A stretch of 64,000 bases of DNA from an uncultured Kiloniellaceae bacterium. Its GTDB lineage: Bacteria > Pseudomonadota > Alphaproteobacteria > Kiloniellales > Kiloniellaceae. Numbering within the stretch: position 1 is the stretch's first letter; each line of letters starts with the position of its first letter. The notes under the pieces were generated by a model. The model searched no databases, was not told the origin of the DNA, and saw nothing but the letters and a program-made list of their open reading frames with translations. The stretch covers positions 124,001 through 188,000 of the forward strand of contig CANLSF010000008.1 of NCBI GenBank assembly GCA_947493695.1. The letters run 5' to 3'. The position numbers and the translations under genes are program-made. Below are positions 52,292 to 61,810 of the stretch, piece after piece.

Positions 52292-52639
52292 TCAGTCTTT
52301 CGCCGCGACCACAATGATTTCGACTTTGAAATCCGGGGTGGCCAGGCGGGATTCGCCGGCGGCGCGGGCCGGTGGGTTGGCGGGGTCGACCCAGGCGTCC
52401 CAGACGGCATTCATCTCGGCAAAGTCGTCCATGGATTCCAGCCAGATGGTGGCCTGAAGAATTTTGGATTTGTCGGAACCGGCTTCACCCAGCAGGCGGT
52501 CGATACTTGCCAGGATTGCTGTGGTCTGTGCGGTCACGCTCTGCCCCGGCGCGCCGACCTGACCGGCGAGGTAGACCGTGTTGCCGTGGATGACGGCCTG
52601 GCTCATGCGGGGGCCGGATTCGAGTCTGCGAATGCTCAT
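52292..52639 (-). CDS. RidA/YjgF-family protein
   Basis: 115 aa. The marks are IHGNTVYLAGQVGAPGQSVTAQT near the start, AGSDKSKILQATIWLESMDDFAEMNAVWDAWVDPANPPARAAGESRLATPDFKVEIIVVAA, including the catalytic Arg region (ARAAGESRLATPDFKVEI). It is located just after an FAD-dependent oxidoreductase gene (38 bp) on the same strand. RidA likely hydrolyses the imine product of that amine-oxidising enzyme. A second copy is at 23.3 kb. Confidence 0.88.
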   Translation of the reverse strand: MSIRRLESGPRMSQAVIHGNTVYLAGQVGAPGQSVTAQTTAILASIDRLLGEAGSDKSKILQATIWLESMDDFAEMNAVWDAWVDPANPPARAAGESRLATPDFKVEIIVVAAKD

Positions 52640-52677
52640 GGATCTGTTCCTTTCAGTTGAGGCTTGTCTTTGTGTTG

Positions 52678-53796
52678 TTAGTTTCGGAGGCGGGCAGGTG
52701 ACAGCGCCGCGATAGTTTCATCTGAAACAATATCCGATGTCGGTTGCTTCATGATCAGGGCGGCAGCCACTTTCGCCATGGCCGGAGAGGTCTGGATGCC
52801 GTAGCCGCCTTGGCCCGCGAGCCAGAAAAAGTTCTCTGCCGCAGGGTCGTAACCCACCACCGGCGTGCGGTCAGCGGTAAAGGTTCGCAGGCCTGCCCAG
52901 CTGCGCAGGACCCGCGTGACCTCGACGTTGGTGGCGGTCTCAAAGCGATGCACGCCTTCGGCCAGAACCATGTCGTCCGGATAGACATCGTGAGGCTCGA
53001 CAGGATCCTCATCCGCGGGGGATACGAAGAGGTGGCCTGCGTCCGGTTTCATGTACCAGCGTTCCTCGACATCGCTGACCAGCGGCCAGGCCATCACGTC
53101 GTGACCTTCAGGTGCCGGAACGACGGCGATCGATCGACGCATGGGTGTGAGCCCGACCGGCGCAAGACCGGCGAGCTCGGCGACCTTATCCGCCCAGGCC
53201 CCAGCGGCGTTTACTAGTGTTTGGGCCTGGAAATGGCCGGTTTCGGTCTCGATCTCCCAAAGGCCGTCTTTGCGTGTCAGCCCGATAACCCGGGCTTTAG
53301 TGCGAAGCTCGCCTCCTGCTCGCTTCAATTTGCGCAGCCAGCCCTGATGAAGACTGTTGACGTCGATATCCCGGGCATCGGCTTCGTAGGCAGCTGCAGC
53401 GATTGCCCCGGGCTTTAGAACCGGTACCTTGGAAATTGCATCTTCCGGAGTGATCGGATCGAGGTCCTGAGATTCCTTGAGCAACGCGTCAAAATGCTCC
53501 TGGCCGGTTTTATCTGCAAGCGCCAGGTGTCCGCGCGGACTCAGGAGTGTATGGTCTGAAATCTCCGCAGGCGGCGATACGAGATAACGTTCGCTCGCAC
53601 GTGTTAGGGCACGGATCGGAGCGTTACCGTAGTTCAGGATAAAGACCGCGGCCGAACGTCCGGTCGAATGATGGCCCGGATGATCTTCCGCTTCCAGCAG
53701 CAGACAGCGATGCCCACCGGACAGCATTGCGCCGACTCCGGCACCGGCGATACCGCCGCCGATAATCGCGACGTCAAAGGCTGCGTCCTGCGTCAT
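52678..53796 (-). CDS. FAD-dependent oxidoreductase (DAO family)
   Basis: 372 aa from the ATG at 53796, which gives AFDVAIIGGGIAGAG (FAD-binding GxGxxG) directly after the start; the frame runs on for 25 codons. Later motifs are TLVNAAGAWADKVAELAG and SWAGLRTFTADRTPVVGYDPAAENFFWLAGQGGYGIQTSPAMAKVAAALI, typical of D-amino-acid/glycine/sarcosine oxidase-type proteins. The substrate is probably an amine or N-methylated or D-amino acid. Followed by RidA, consistent with imine release. Confidence 0.88.
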   Translation of the reverse strand: MTQDAAFDVAIIGGGIAGAGVGAMLSGGHRCLLLEAEDHPGHHSTGRSAAVFILNYGNAPIRALTRASERYLVSPPAEISDHTLLSPRGHLALADKTGQEHFDALLKESQDLDPITPEDAISKVPVLKPGAIAAAAYEADARDIDVNSLHQGWLRKLKRAGGELRTKARVIGLTRKDGLWEIETETGHFQAQTLVNAAGAWADKVAELAGLAPVGLTPMRRSIAVVPAPEGHDVMAWPLVSDVEERWYMKPDAGHLFVSPADEDPVEPHDVYPDDMVLAEGVHRFETATNVEVTRVLRSWAGLRTFTADRTPVVGYDPAAENFFWLAGQGGYGIQTSPAMAKVAAALIMKQPTSDIVSDETIAALSPARLRN

Positions 53797-54027
53797 GAAG
53801 GGAATCCGTTCTTGTTCTCGTCTGTGGCCGGAACCGGCCTGAATGAGCCTGCTCTGAAACCCGTTGAGCAAGATCCGATGTGAAACTAATTCAGCGCTGG
53901 AGACAAGCCCTTTACACTTGAATTTTTATTCCTACCGCCTTGGAGATTTCGGCACATCGCAGTTTCCCCTCGGTCGGAGAAGCGGTTATTGCTGACCCTT
54001 AGCGGTTAAGCTGTTATATCGCTGATA

Positions 54028-55509
54028 ATGCAAGCAGAACCCACCGGAGCTCCGACACCGCCCGCGCAAACAGAAAACAACCAGGTTGTGGCTGTATGCC
54101 TGCTGGCGGTTTGTGGCGGGGTGCTTGCAAAGCTCTACCTGGATCTTCACGTAGCAGGTTCCATTGCCTCGATGGCTCTGGTTGCGTTTGCAGTGCTGGG
54201 CCGGCCTTTCTTCCACTTTCGTGAGTTCTTTCTGCTCTCGCTCGCCGTCGCGCTGACAGTGCTGGCGATTGCCACCCGCTCCGACGTTGTGCCCATGGTT
54301 GCGAGGGCGCTGGACCGGGCAGCCTTTCTGGCAGCCTTTATGATCCTACTGGCATTACTTAGAGATGGCGCTGTGACTTCGCCTTCAGTGCTTGCCGTCG
54401 GCCGTTACCTCACCCGGCAGCCTCCCGGACGGCGCTACATCGCACTGCAAACCGGCGGGCACCTGCTGGGCGTTATTCTGAACTTCGGTTGCCTCAGTCT
54501 TCTCGGTCCTTTGATCCAGCGCGGCGTCCGTTCCAGCAACGAGGATGAAGGTCGTGATGGCTCGGATCAGGCCATGAACGCTGAAGTCTCGGCGATCCGG
54601 GAACAGCGTCAGATCACGGCCCTCAGCAGGGGCTTTTCCTGGATCGTTGCCTGGTCCCCGACGACCATCTCTCAGGCCTTTGTGCCTTTGGTTTTGACCG
54701 GCGTTCAGCCGCTTCGCATGGCGCTGATGGGGGCGGCGATAACGTTGATTTTCTTCCTGGCAGGCTGGTTGGAGGATCGTATCCGAGGCCGGCGCATCCG
54801 GGCCCGCCTTTCGGAACTGGGGCAACTGCCCGCCGCGAATCCGCTTCCTCTTCCACGTGGTGGATTTTTACGCTTCGGATTTGTCTGTGCCGTGCTGGCA
54901 GCTTTGAGCACCGTGATTGTTCTCTGGAGCGGCAGCGCGATTGTTCCGGCGCTCATGCTCACGGCACCCATTGTCACGGCGGTCTGGATCTGGTTGCAAA
55001 ACAGAGAGCTCAGCAATGGCTGGCAGGCGACCCTGGCCCGAGGCAAGGAGATCGTGACCCAGTCGATTCCCAGGAGCTCTCCGGAGGCTCTTACCCTCTC
55101 CGTTGCCGGGTATTCGGGTATTATGGCGGCGGGATTGACGGACGCGGACGCCTTGGCGGATCTGATCGGGCTGGACGCTATTTCGCCTCTGGTCGTTTAT
55201 CTGGCGGTCGCAGCAATTGTTCCCCTGGCATCCAACCTTGCGATTCCCGCGATGCTTGCGGTCACTTTCCTCGGAAGCCTCTTCTCGGCCTTGCCGCAGC
55301 TTGGTCTGGATCCGACCATTCTGGGCTTTGCCCTGATTATCGGATGGGGTTTGAATCTGGTTGGCTCACCCTTTAGTGCGACGTCTCTGGTTCTTGCCCG
55401 TGTAACGGGAATCCCGGGAGTGACACTGTCGTGGCGATGGAACGGGCTCTACAGCTTGATTTCCTACGCAATTGCCGCCGCTTTTATAGCGATTGTGACC
55501 TCTCTGTAG
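54028..55509 (+). CDS. Multispanning membrane protein of unknown family, transporter-like
   Basis: 493 aa with about 11 hydrophobic segments. There are two long loops, one near residues 170-200 rich in acidic and polar residues (RSSNEDEGRDGSDQ), one near residues 255-275 (WLEDRIRGRRIRARLSEL). Segments such as FSWIVAWSPTTISQAFVPLVLTG and IIGWGLNLVGSPFSATSLVLARVTGIPG recall ion transporter (IT) superfamily carriers such as Na+/dicarboxylate or arsenite-type transporters, with two re-entrant-like serine-rich motifs. I do not recognise a precise family. It lies 178 bp before a TRAP operon and opposite a DAO-RidA pair. Confidence 0.7.
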   Translation: MQAEPTGAPTPPAQTENNQVVAVCLLAVCGGVLAKLYLDLHVAGSIASMALVAFAVLGRPFFHFREFFLLSLAVALTVLAIATRSDVVPMVARALDRAAFLAAFMILLALLRDGAVTSPSVLAVGRYLTRQPPGRRYIALQTGGHLLGVILNFGCLSLLGPLIQRGVRSSNEDEGRDGSDQAMNAEVSAIREQRQITALSRGFSWIVAWSPTTISQAFVPLVLTGVQPLRMALMGAAITLIFFLAGWLEDRIRGRRIRARLSELGQLPAANPLPLPRGGFLRFGFVCAVLAALSTVIVLWSGSAIVPALMLTAPIVTAVWIWLQNRELSNGWQATLARGKEIVTQSIPRSSPEALTLSVAGYSGIMAAGLTDADALADLIGLDAISPLVVYLAVAAIVPLASNLAIPAMLAVTFLGSLFSALPQLGLDPTILGFALIIGWGLNLVGSPFSATSLVLARVTGIPGVTLSWRWNGLYSLISYAIAAAFIAIVTSL

Positions 55510-55687
55510 CGGCACATCTGCAATGAGATGTTGTGTTTTCGGTTTTTCCTGAAAAAATGCCGCCAAACGACAGTTAGGGCGGTTAACAGCCTCACGCAGT
55601 CGTCATCGATCTGCAGTTGCAGATTGCCAACAATTAATCTGCGGTATGGCTATGCCGCTGGACGCAGACACAGGGAGATAAAGATCT

Positions 55688-56701
55688 ATGATCCGTTTTT
55701 CATGGAAAACTGCCGCTTTGGCGGGTCTTGCCATCACTTTTGCAGGCGCAGAAGTCATGGCGGCAACGACTTGGAACGCATCGCTTTGGGGCAAACGCCG
55801 CGCCTTTACCGAGCATATGGAAAAGCTTTCGGAACTGGTTGCTGAGAAATCCAATGGTGAGTTCCAGATCAAGTTGCATTACGGCGGCGCGCTGTCGAAA
55901 AACCGGGAAAACCTTGATGGTATCTCGATCGGCGCTTTTGAGATGGCCCAGTTCTGTGCCGGTTATCACCGCGACAAGAACCCGACCATCACCGTTCTTG
56001 AGCTGCCATTCCTGGGTGTGACCACTCTGGAGCAGGAAATCAAACTCTCCAACGCAGTTTACAGCCATCCGGCAACACAGAAAGATCTGGCCCGCTGGAA
56101 CGCCAAGATCCTGATGCCTTCGCCGATGCCGCAGTACAATGTTGCGGGTACGGGTACGCCACCAACAAGCCTTTCGGACTTCGACGGCATGCGCATTCGC
56201 GCAACCGGCGGAATCGGTCAGGCCTTCAAGAAGGTCGGCGCGGTTCCGACCTCGGTTACGTCTTCCGAGGCATACAACGCTCTGGAATCCGGTGTCGTCG
56301 ACTCTGTTGCTTTCGCGCCGCACGCGCATCTGGCCTTCCGGACCGTCGATATCGCCAAGTGGTGGACGACCAACCTGAATCCAGGCACTGTCAACTGCCC
56401 GATCGTGGCCAATATCGATTCTTTCGAGGCGCTTTCGGATGGGGATAAAGAAATCCTGATGAGCTCGATCCCCGAGGCTCTTGACCACTACCTGGTCAAA
56501 TACGGCGAAGTCTATGAAAAGTGGGGCCCCGTTCTCGAGACCAACGGCATCCAGAAGGTCGAATTCCCGGCAGCCGAGATCGATGCATTCCGTAAGGCAG
56601 CGGCAGCTCCCGGACGCGATGCCTGGATCAAGGACATGGAAGCCAAAGGCGTTCCAGGTCAGGAACTCTATGATCTGGTTATTAAAACGCTGAACGAATA
56701 G
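55688..56701 (+). CDS. TRAP transporter substrate-binding protein (DctP)
   Basis: 337 aa, start preceded by GGGAGA. A Sec signal peptide covers about residues 1-25 (AGLAITFAGAEVMAA). The mature protein begins TWNASLWGKRRAFTEHMEKLSELVAEKSNGEFQIKLHYGGALS, as in DctP receptors, and contains DGMRIRATGGIGQAFKKVGAVPTSVTSSEAYNALESGVVDSVAF, where the conserved Arg binds the ligand carboxylate. It supplies a periplasmic organic anion to the DctQM carrier. The next genes are the two membrane subunits. Confidence 0.9.
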   Translation: MIRFSWKTAALAGLAITFAGAEVMAATTWNASLWGKRRAFTEHMEKLSELVAEKSNGEFQIKLHYGGALSKNRENLDGISIGAFEMAQFCAGYHRDKNPTITVLELPFLGVTTLEQEIKLSNAVYSHPATQKDLARWNAKILMPSPMPQYNVAGTGTPPTSLSDFDGMRIRATGGIGQAFKKVGAVPTSVTSSEAYNALESGVVDSVAFAPHAHLAFRTVDIAKWWTTNLNPGTVNCPIVANIDSFEALSDGDKEILMSSIPEALDHYLVKYGEVYEKWGPVLETNGIQKVEFPAAEIDAFRKAAAAPGRDAWIKDMEAKGVPGQELYDLVIKTLNE

Positions 56702-56727
56702 TTTGCTGTAGGCGAACACATCTCTTC

Positions 56728-56760
56728 GGCCCCTGCTGACGCGGGGGCCGTTGCGTTTTC
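56728..56760 (+). terminator. Intercistronic hairpin between dctP-like and dctQ-like genes
   Basis: Arms GGCCCCTG (56728-56735) and CGGGGGCC (56742-56749) pair over 8 bp with one G-U and a 6-base loop, then a T-rich GTTGCGTTTTCC. It lies in the 71-bp gap after the receptor gene. A role in favouring receptor expression is likely, as for the hairpins after the other two receptor genes. Confidence 0.6.
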
Positions 56761-56772
56761 CGGGGACTCATC

Positions 56773-57426
56773 ATGGCCAGCACCTCCGTAAGGACGGACG
56801 ATTCGCTACTCTCAAAAGCGGATCGGCAAATTTTCCGTATCGAATCCACGCTCAATCTGATGGCCGGACTGGTCGTCTTTACCCTCATGTTGTTGGCAGT
56901 CGCACAGATCATCGGGCGCAAGGTCTTCAACCTGCCGATTCCCGGTTTTATCGACTGGGTCGAGCAGTTCATGGTCGTCTTTGCGTTCCTCGGCGTGGCC
57001 TATTGTCAGCGTCTGGGCGGACATATCCGCATGGATATTCTGATCGGCAGGATCCGCGGACGCCCGCTCTGGCTGGCCGAGGTTGTGGGTGTGCTTCTGA
57101 TGATGGTTGCAGTCGCAGCCCTGGTATACGGCTCGTTCCTGCATTTCGAACGGGCGCTGAATATCGGGGATTCGACGATCGATATTGCCCTGCCCACCTG
57201 GCCTGCGAAGCTGATGGTGCCGATCGCTCTGGGACTGCTCTGGCTACGTTTGCTGGTACAGCTCATCGGCTATGTACGGGCCTTTGTGAATGACGACGAA
57301 GTTCCCATTGCCGTACCTATGATCGAGGATGCGGCGGCTATTGCAAAGCGCGAGGCCGAAGAGGCCATGGGTCTCAGCCTGGATGAAGTGATAAAACTTG
57401 ATAAAGATGAGGGGACACGGTCATGA
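56773..57426 (+). CDS. TRAP transporter small permease (DctQ)
   Basis: 217 aa. Four membrane helices, with the usual features FRIESTLNLMAGLVVFTLMLLAVAQIIGRKVFNLPIPGFIDWVEQFMV and HIRMDILIGRIRG. It has a longer charged C-terminal tail (residues about 175-217). Its last codons overlap the dctM start (ATGA). Confidence 0.88.
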   Translation: MASTSVRTDDSLLSKADRQIFRIESTLNLMAGLVVFTLMLLAVAQIIGRKVFNLPIPGFIDWVEQFMVVFAFLGVAYCQRLGGHIRMDILIGRIRGRPLWLAEVVGVLLMMVAVAALVYGSFLHFERALNIGDSTIDIALPTWPAKLMVPIALGLLWLRLLVQLIGYVRAFVNDDEVPIAVPMIEDAAAIAKREAEEAMGLSLDEVIKLDKDEGTRS

Positions 57427-58751
57427 CCCCATTTGAAATTGGCCTGCTCTTCTCGGTTCTTCTGGTCGTTCTGGTTCTGATTGGTGTGCGGGTCGCGTTT
57501 GCGGCTGCCTTGATTGGCTTGTTTGGTCTGATCACGTTGCAGGCCCAACGTCTGGGCTTTGACAAGGGCCTGCTGGTCGCCATGAAGTTGGCGGGAACGG
57601 TGCCGCATTCGAAATCCACGACCTATGCACTTTCGTTAATTCCGACCTTTATTCTGATTGGCTACCTGGCCTACTACGCCGGACTGACGAAGAGCCTGTT
57701 TGAGGCCGCCAAGCGCTGGGTCGGCTGGCTGCCGGGCGGCCTGGGCGTTGCCACGGTGTTTGCGACCGCCGGGTTTGCCGCCGTTTCCGGTGCGTCTGTC
57801 GCGACCTCGGCTGTCTTTGCGCGGATCGCGATCCCTGAGATGCTGAAGGTCGGCTACGACAAAGCCTTTGCGGCTGGCGTGGTGGCGGCAGGCGGCACAC
57901 TGGCGTCGCTCATTCCGCCTTCGGCGATTCTGGTGATTTACGCAATCATTGTGGAGCAGTCGGTCGGACAGCTTCTGTTGGCCGGTTTTCTTCCCGGCCT
58001 TGTTTCCGCGCTGATCTATGCGGGAATCGTGATCGGTCTCGCCAAGTGGCGGAAGAACCTCGGACCGCCTGTGGGCGGCTTTACCTGGCGCCAGCGCTTT
58101 GAGAGTCTGCCTGGGGCCATGCCGATTTTCGCCGTGGTCGCGATTATCATCTACTGCATCTATTTCGGGTGGGGTACGCCGACTGAAGCCGGTGCGCTTG
58201 GTGCCTTCGTGGTTCTGGTCATGGCTGTCTGGAAGGGCATGCGCTGGAAAGAGCTTAAGAGCGCTCTGATGGAGAGCGCCAAGCTGACCGTGATGATCTT
58301 CACCATTATCTGGGGTGTTCTGCTCTACGTGCGTTTTCTGGGCTATGCCGGCTTGCCGGAAACCTTCGCCGAATGGATTGCCGGACTGGATCAACCCCGA
58401 ATCGTGACCCTGCTCATGATCCTGGCAGCCTATGCGATTCTGGGCATGTTCATGGATGCCATCGGCATGCTGCTGCTCACCCTGCCGGTGGTTTATCCCG
58501 CGGTTATTGCTTTGGGGTATGACCCGATCTGGTTCGGTATCATCGTGGTGAAGATGGCGGAACTCTGCCTGATCACGCCGCCCATCGGGCTCAACTGCTT
58601 CGTTGTGGCGGGGGTCAGACCGGATATATCGGTTCAGGACGTCTTCCGTGGGGCGTCGCCGTTCTTTGTGGCCGATGTTCTGACCGTCGCCGTGCTGATC
58701 GCTTTCCCTGAGATCGTACTGTGGTTGCCAAAGACGATTGCGGGCGGCTGA
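57423..58751 (+). CDS. TRAP transporter large permease (DctM)
   Basis: 442 aa with about 12 helices. Family marks are IPTFILIGYLAYYAGLTKSLFEAAKRWVGWLPGGLGVATVFATAGFAAVSGASVATSAVFARIAIPEM and GGTLASLIPPSAILVIYAIIVEQSVGQLLLAGFLPGL, and GTPTEAGALGAFVVL. It forms the sodium-coupled channel of the transporter. It converges with the Lrp gene with a 23-bp gap. Confidence 0.9.
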   Translation: MTPFEIGLLFSVLLVVLVLIGVRVAFAAALIGLFGLITLQAQRLGFDKGLLVAMKLAGTVPHSKSTTYALSLIPTFILIGYLAYYAGLTKSLFEAAKRWVGWLPGGLGVATVFATAGFAAVSGASVATSAVFARIAIPEMLKVGYDKAFAAGVVAAGGTLASLIPPSAILVIYAIIVEQSVGQLLLAGFLPGLVSALIYAGIVIGLAKWRKNLGPPVGGFTWRQRFESLPGAMPIFAVVAIIIYCIYFGWGTPTEAGALGAFVVLVMAVWKGMRWKELKSALMESAKLTVMIFTIIWGVLLYVRFLGYAGLPETFAEWIAGLDQPRIVTLLMILAAYAILGMFMDAIGMLLLTLPVVYPAVIALGYDPIWFGIIVVKMAELCLITPPIGLNCFVVAGVRPDISVQDVFRGASPFFVADVLTVAVLIAFPEIVLWLPKTIAGG

Positions 58752-58774
58752 CGACTGGCAGCGGCTTTACTGCA

Positions 58775-59263
58775 TCACTGCATTAGGAGCCGATCAAGCG
58801 AGACGGTCTTGCTTTCCTTGGAGGTTTGCAGCACTACGTGACTGCTGAGGTTCAGCCCCTCTGGGCCGGTGGCCAGCAGGTGGTCGCTGATGGCGGTGTA
58901 GGTTCCGATGTCGCTGCAGACGAAACGCAGCAGGTAGTCGAACTGACCGCTGACCTTATGGCATTCCACAAGCTCGGGGATACCCGCGACCACGGTTTCA
59001 AACGCGCTGAAGACGCCCTTTTCGTGGCTTGAAAGGCTTACACTGACAAAGACAGTGATGCTCGGCGCGACACGCTCCACATCGATATGGCAGGAATAAC
59101 CTTTGATGACGCCGAGCGTTTCGAGCCGTTTCACCCGCTGAAGGCAGGGGCTAGGGGATAAGCCGACCTTTTCCGAGAGGGCCTGATTGGTGATCCGACC
59201 GTTGTCCTGCAGGATCGCAAGGATCTTGAGGTCGATCCGATCCAGTTCATTATGCTGTGTCAC
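58775..59263 (-). CDS. Lrp/AsnC-family regulator
   Basis: 162 aa. A winged helix (LDRIDLKILAILQDNGRITNQALSEKVGLSPSPCLQRVKRLETLGVIKGYSCHIDVERV) is followed by a RAM domain (FVSVSLSSHEKGVFSAFETVVAGIPELVECHKVSGQFDYLLRFVCSDIGTY), so the protein is complete. It stands divergently from arginase and ornithine aminotransferase genes, so its likely role is control of arginine use. A palindrome resembling an Lrp site lies in the 218-bp gap. Confidence 0.88.
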   Translation of the reverse strand: MTQHNELDRIDLKILAILQDNGRITNQALSEKVGLSPSPCLQRVKRLETLGVIKGYSCHIDVERVAPSITVFVSVSLSSHEKGVFSAFETVVAGIPELVECHKVSGQFDYLLRFVCSDIGTYTAISDHLLATGPEGLNLSSHVVLQTSKESKTVSLDRLLMQ

Positions 59264-59353
59264 TTTGTTTTCCTGATCGGATTATCTCTGGGTGTCGTTC
59301 GAAGTCGGTGTAAAATCCGCAGAATATTGGGATTTTTTAACTTTCTCAAAGGT

Positions 59354-59370
59354 ACAGCAGTTTCTGCTGT
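59354..59370. promoter_or_regulatory. Palindromic Lrp-type site between Lrp and arginase genes
   Basis: ACAGCAG-TTT-CTGCTGT is a perfect inverted repeat. By my alignment its inner 15 bases match 12 of 15 positions of the recalled E. coli Lrp consensus YAGHAWATTWTDCTR. It is 111 bp before arginase and 90 bp from the Lrp start, well placed to control both. Confidence 0.6.
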
Positions 59371-59481
59371 CTTGCCAGAGTTCCTCCGCAGCACCTGCCT
59401 GCATTCTTTGTATCTTCGGCAGCACATAAACCTGCCTGTCTGGCATCCTCTGTTAAACCTTGAACAGTAGGATCCCTTTTC

Positions 59482-60435
59482 ATGGGTGTTGAAACCAAGA
59501 CGCTGAAAGCCCCAGAAGCTGTGATTAATCAAGTCGGGTTGATTGGTGTTCCGACCGACGTCGGTGCCGGTGTCCGTGGTGCCTGCCTGGGGCCTGAGGC
59601 CCTCCGTATTGCAGGCCTCGCGAAATCACTGTCGGAGCTTGGCCACAAGGTCGCGGATCTGGGCGATCTCGACGGCCCCCCTAATCCGGAAGAACAGCCC
59701 GGCAACGGCTGTCGCAACCTGCGGGAGGTCAGCACCTGGTGCCGCCTGTTGCGTGACCGGATTACGGAAGTCGCGGATCAGGGAATGACGCCTGTGGTGT
59801 TGGGCGGGGACCACTGCATTGCCATGGGCTCCATCGCCGGTATCGCCAAACACTGCAGCGCGGCAGGGAAGCCCTTGTATGTGCTCTGGTTCGATGCTCA
59901 TACGGATTTCAATACGCCGCTGTCTTCTCCCTCGGGCAACGTACATGGCATGCCGATTGCGGCTCTCTGCGGACGGATCGAAGACCCGGAGTTCGATCTG
60001 GGTGTACCGACTCCTGTTGTTGACCCCAGTCACATCAATCTCTTCGGTATTCGGTCGGTCGACCAGGTTGAAAAGGCGTCCCTGGTCGACAGCGGCATGA
60101 AGGTCTTCGATATGCGGGCCATTGACGAGCGCAGCACCTTCACAATCATGCGCGAAATTCTGGAGGAAGTTGCCGCCGCCAAAGGGCATCTGCATGTCAG
60201 CCTGGATGTGGATTTTCTGGACCCCTCTATTGCGCCGGGCGTGGGGACCACCGTGCCGGGTGGCGTGACCTATCGCGAGGCGCATCTCTGCATGGAGATG
60301 ATTGCGGAGTCCGGTCTCATGGGGTCCCTCGATCTCGTTGAACTCAATCCTCTGCTCGATGAGAGAAATAAATCTGCCGAGCTTCTGGTTGATCTGACCG
60401 GCAGTCTGTTTGGCAAGGCGACCCTGCACCGCTAG
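59482..60435 (+). CDS. rocF: Arginase
   Basis: 317 aa ureohydrolase. The start [32 protein letters not shown] is typical. The manganese ligands are seen in [31 protein letters not shown] (DAHxD) and [22 protein letters not shown] (DxDxxD), with [21 protein letters not shown]. It hydrolyses arginine to ornithine and urea. Followed by ornithine aminotransferase 44 bp later. An Lrp regulator is divergent. Confidence 0.92.
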   Translation: MGVETKTLKAPEAVINQVGLIGVPTDVGAGVRGACLGPEALRIAGLAKSLSELGHKVADLGDLDGPPNPEEQPGNGCRNLREVSTWCRLLRDRITEVADQGMTPVVLGGDHCIAMGSIAGIAKHCSAAGKPLYVLWFDAHTDFNTPLSSPSGNVHGMPIAALCGRIEDPEFDLGVPTPVVDPSHINLFGIRSVDQVEKASLVDSGMKVFDMRAIDERSTFTIMREILEEVAAAKGHLHVSLDVDFLDPSIAPGVGTTVPGGVTYREAHLCMEMIAESGLMGSLDLVELNPLLDERNKSAELLVDLTGSLFGKATLHR

Positions 60436-60479
60436 GAGCGGATTGCAGGTCTGGCGCTATAGAATTACGGAGTGAAGCA

Positions 60480-61688
60480 ATGAAAATGAATCCTGAAGAA
60501 CTGGTCGCCGTCGAAGCCGAGCTTGGCGCGCATAACTATAAGCCGCTCGATGTGGTGCTGTCCCGGGGCGAGGGCATCTGGGTCTGGGACGCGGACGGCA
60601 ATCGCTACATGGATTGTCTGTCCGCGTACTCCGCGGTCAATCAGGGACACTGTCATCCGAAAATTCGCGAAGCCCTGATTGAGCAATCCGGACGTCTCGC
60701 GCTGACCTCGCGCGCCTTTCACAACGATCAGCTGGCGCTCTTCTATCAGGAGGTTTGCGAGCTGACCAATTCCCACAAGGTTCTGCCGATGAACAGCGGC
60801 GCCGAGGCGGTCGAGAGTGCGATCAAAGCCGTGCGCAAGTGGGGCTACGAGGTCAAAGGCGTTCCCGACAATCAGGCTGAAATCATCGTCTGCTCCGACA
60901 ACTTCCATGGTCGGACCATCGCAATCGTCGGCTTCAGCACGGACCCGGCGGCGCGCAATCACTTCGGTCCCTTCGCGCCCGGTTTCAAGGTGGTTCCCTT
61001 CGGCGACGCAGCGGCGCTCGACGCTGCCATCACACCCAATACGGTCGGCTTCCTGGTCGAACCGATCCAGGGCGAGGCGGGTGTGATCATCCCACCGGAC
61101 GGATACCTGAAGCAGGTGCGCGAAATCTGTACCCGGGAAAACGTTGTCCTGATCCTGGATGAGATTCAAACCGGCCTGGGCCGCACCGGCAAGCTGCTGG
61201 CCGAGGAACATGAGGAGATCGAGGCGGATTTGACGCTGGTCGGGAAGGCGCTCTCCGGGGGCTTTTATCCGGTGTCAGCGGTGCTTTCGAACTCCGAAGT
61301 GCTCGGTGTGCTCAAGCCGGGCCAGCACGGCTCGACCTTTGGCGGTAATCCCATGGCCTGTGCTGTGGCCCGGGCGGCGCTGCGCGTCCTGATCGAAGAG
61401 GGCATGATCGAGAACGCGGAGAAGATGGGGCGCTATTTCGTGGAGGGCCTGAAAGGTCTTCGGAACAATCTGGTCAAAGAGGTCCGTGGCCGTGGTCTGA
61501 TGCTGGCTGTGGAGTTCCACAGCGAGGCCGGCGGCGCGCGTCAATACTGCGAAGCGCTCCGGCAGAAGGGGATCCTCTGCAAGGAAACGCATGTCGATAC
61601 GATCCGCTTCGCACCGCCCCTGATCATAGATAAGGATCAGGTCGACTGGGCGCTGGAACGCATCGAACCGGTCCTGCGCATGCAATAA
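60480..61688 (+). CDS. rocD: Ornithine--oxo-acid aminotransferase
   Basis: 402 aa PLP enzyme of class III. Start preceded by ACGGAG. Motifs: [99 protein letters not shown], and [19 protein letters not shown] with the Schiff-base Lys. It converts ornithine to glutamate semialdehyde, giving the arginase pathway to glutamate. A proline or semialdehyde dehydrogenase is not in the window. Confidence 0.93.
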   Translation: MKMNPEELVAVEAELGAHNYKPLDVVLSRGEGIWVWDADGNRYMDCLSAYSAVNQGHCHPKIREALIEQSGRLALTSRAFHNDQLALFYQEVCELTNSHKVLPMNSGAEAVESAIKAVRKWGYEVKGVPDNQAEIIVCSDNFHGRTIAIVGFSTDPAARNHFGPFAPGFKVVPFGDAAALDAAITPNTVGFLVEPIQGEAGVIIPPDGYLKQVREICTRENVVLILDEIQTGLGRTGKLLAEEHEEIEADLTLVGKALSGGFYPVSAVLSNSEVLGVLKPGQHGSTFGGNPMACAVARAALRVLIEEGMIENAEKMGRYFVEGLKGLRNNLVKEVRGRGLMLAVEFHSEAGGARQYCEALRQKGILCKETHVDTIRFAPPLIIDKDQVDWALERIEPVLRMQ

Positions 61689-61810
61689 CCGGGGGCTTAG
61701 CGCGTGTCGAGTTCAATCGAACATATGTATTCGAAGGCAGATCCGAGACAGCGTTTGCAGAGCACAACGCGTTCGGATCAGCCAGAGAATACAGTTAAAC
61801 GCGACATGCG

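Noticed and set aside
59626-60429. Long minus-strand reading frame opposite arginase
   Set aside because: The arginase is unmistakable on the plus strand; the antisense product has no recognisable motif and unusual composition.
60465-61211. Minus-strand reading frame of 248 codons opposite ornithine aminotransferase
   Set aside because: Shadow of rocD; no ribosome site or domain.
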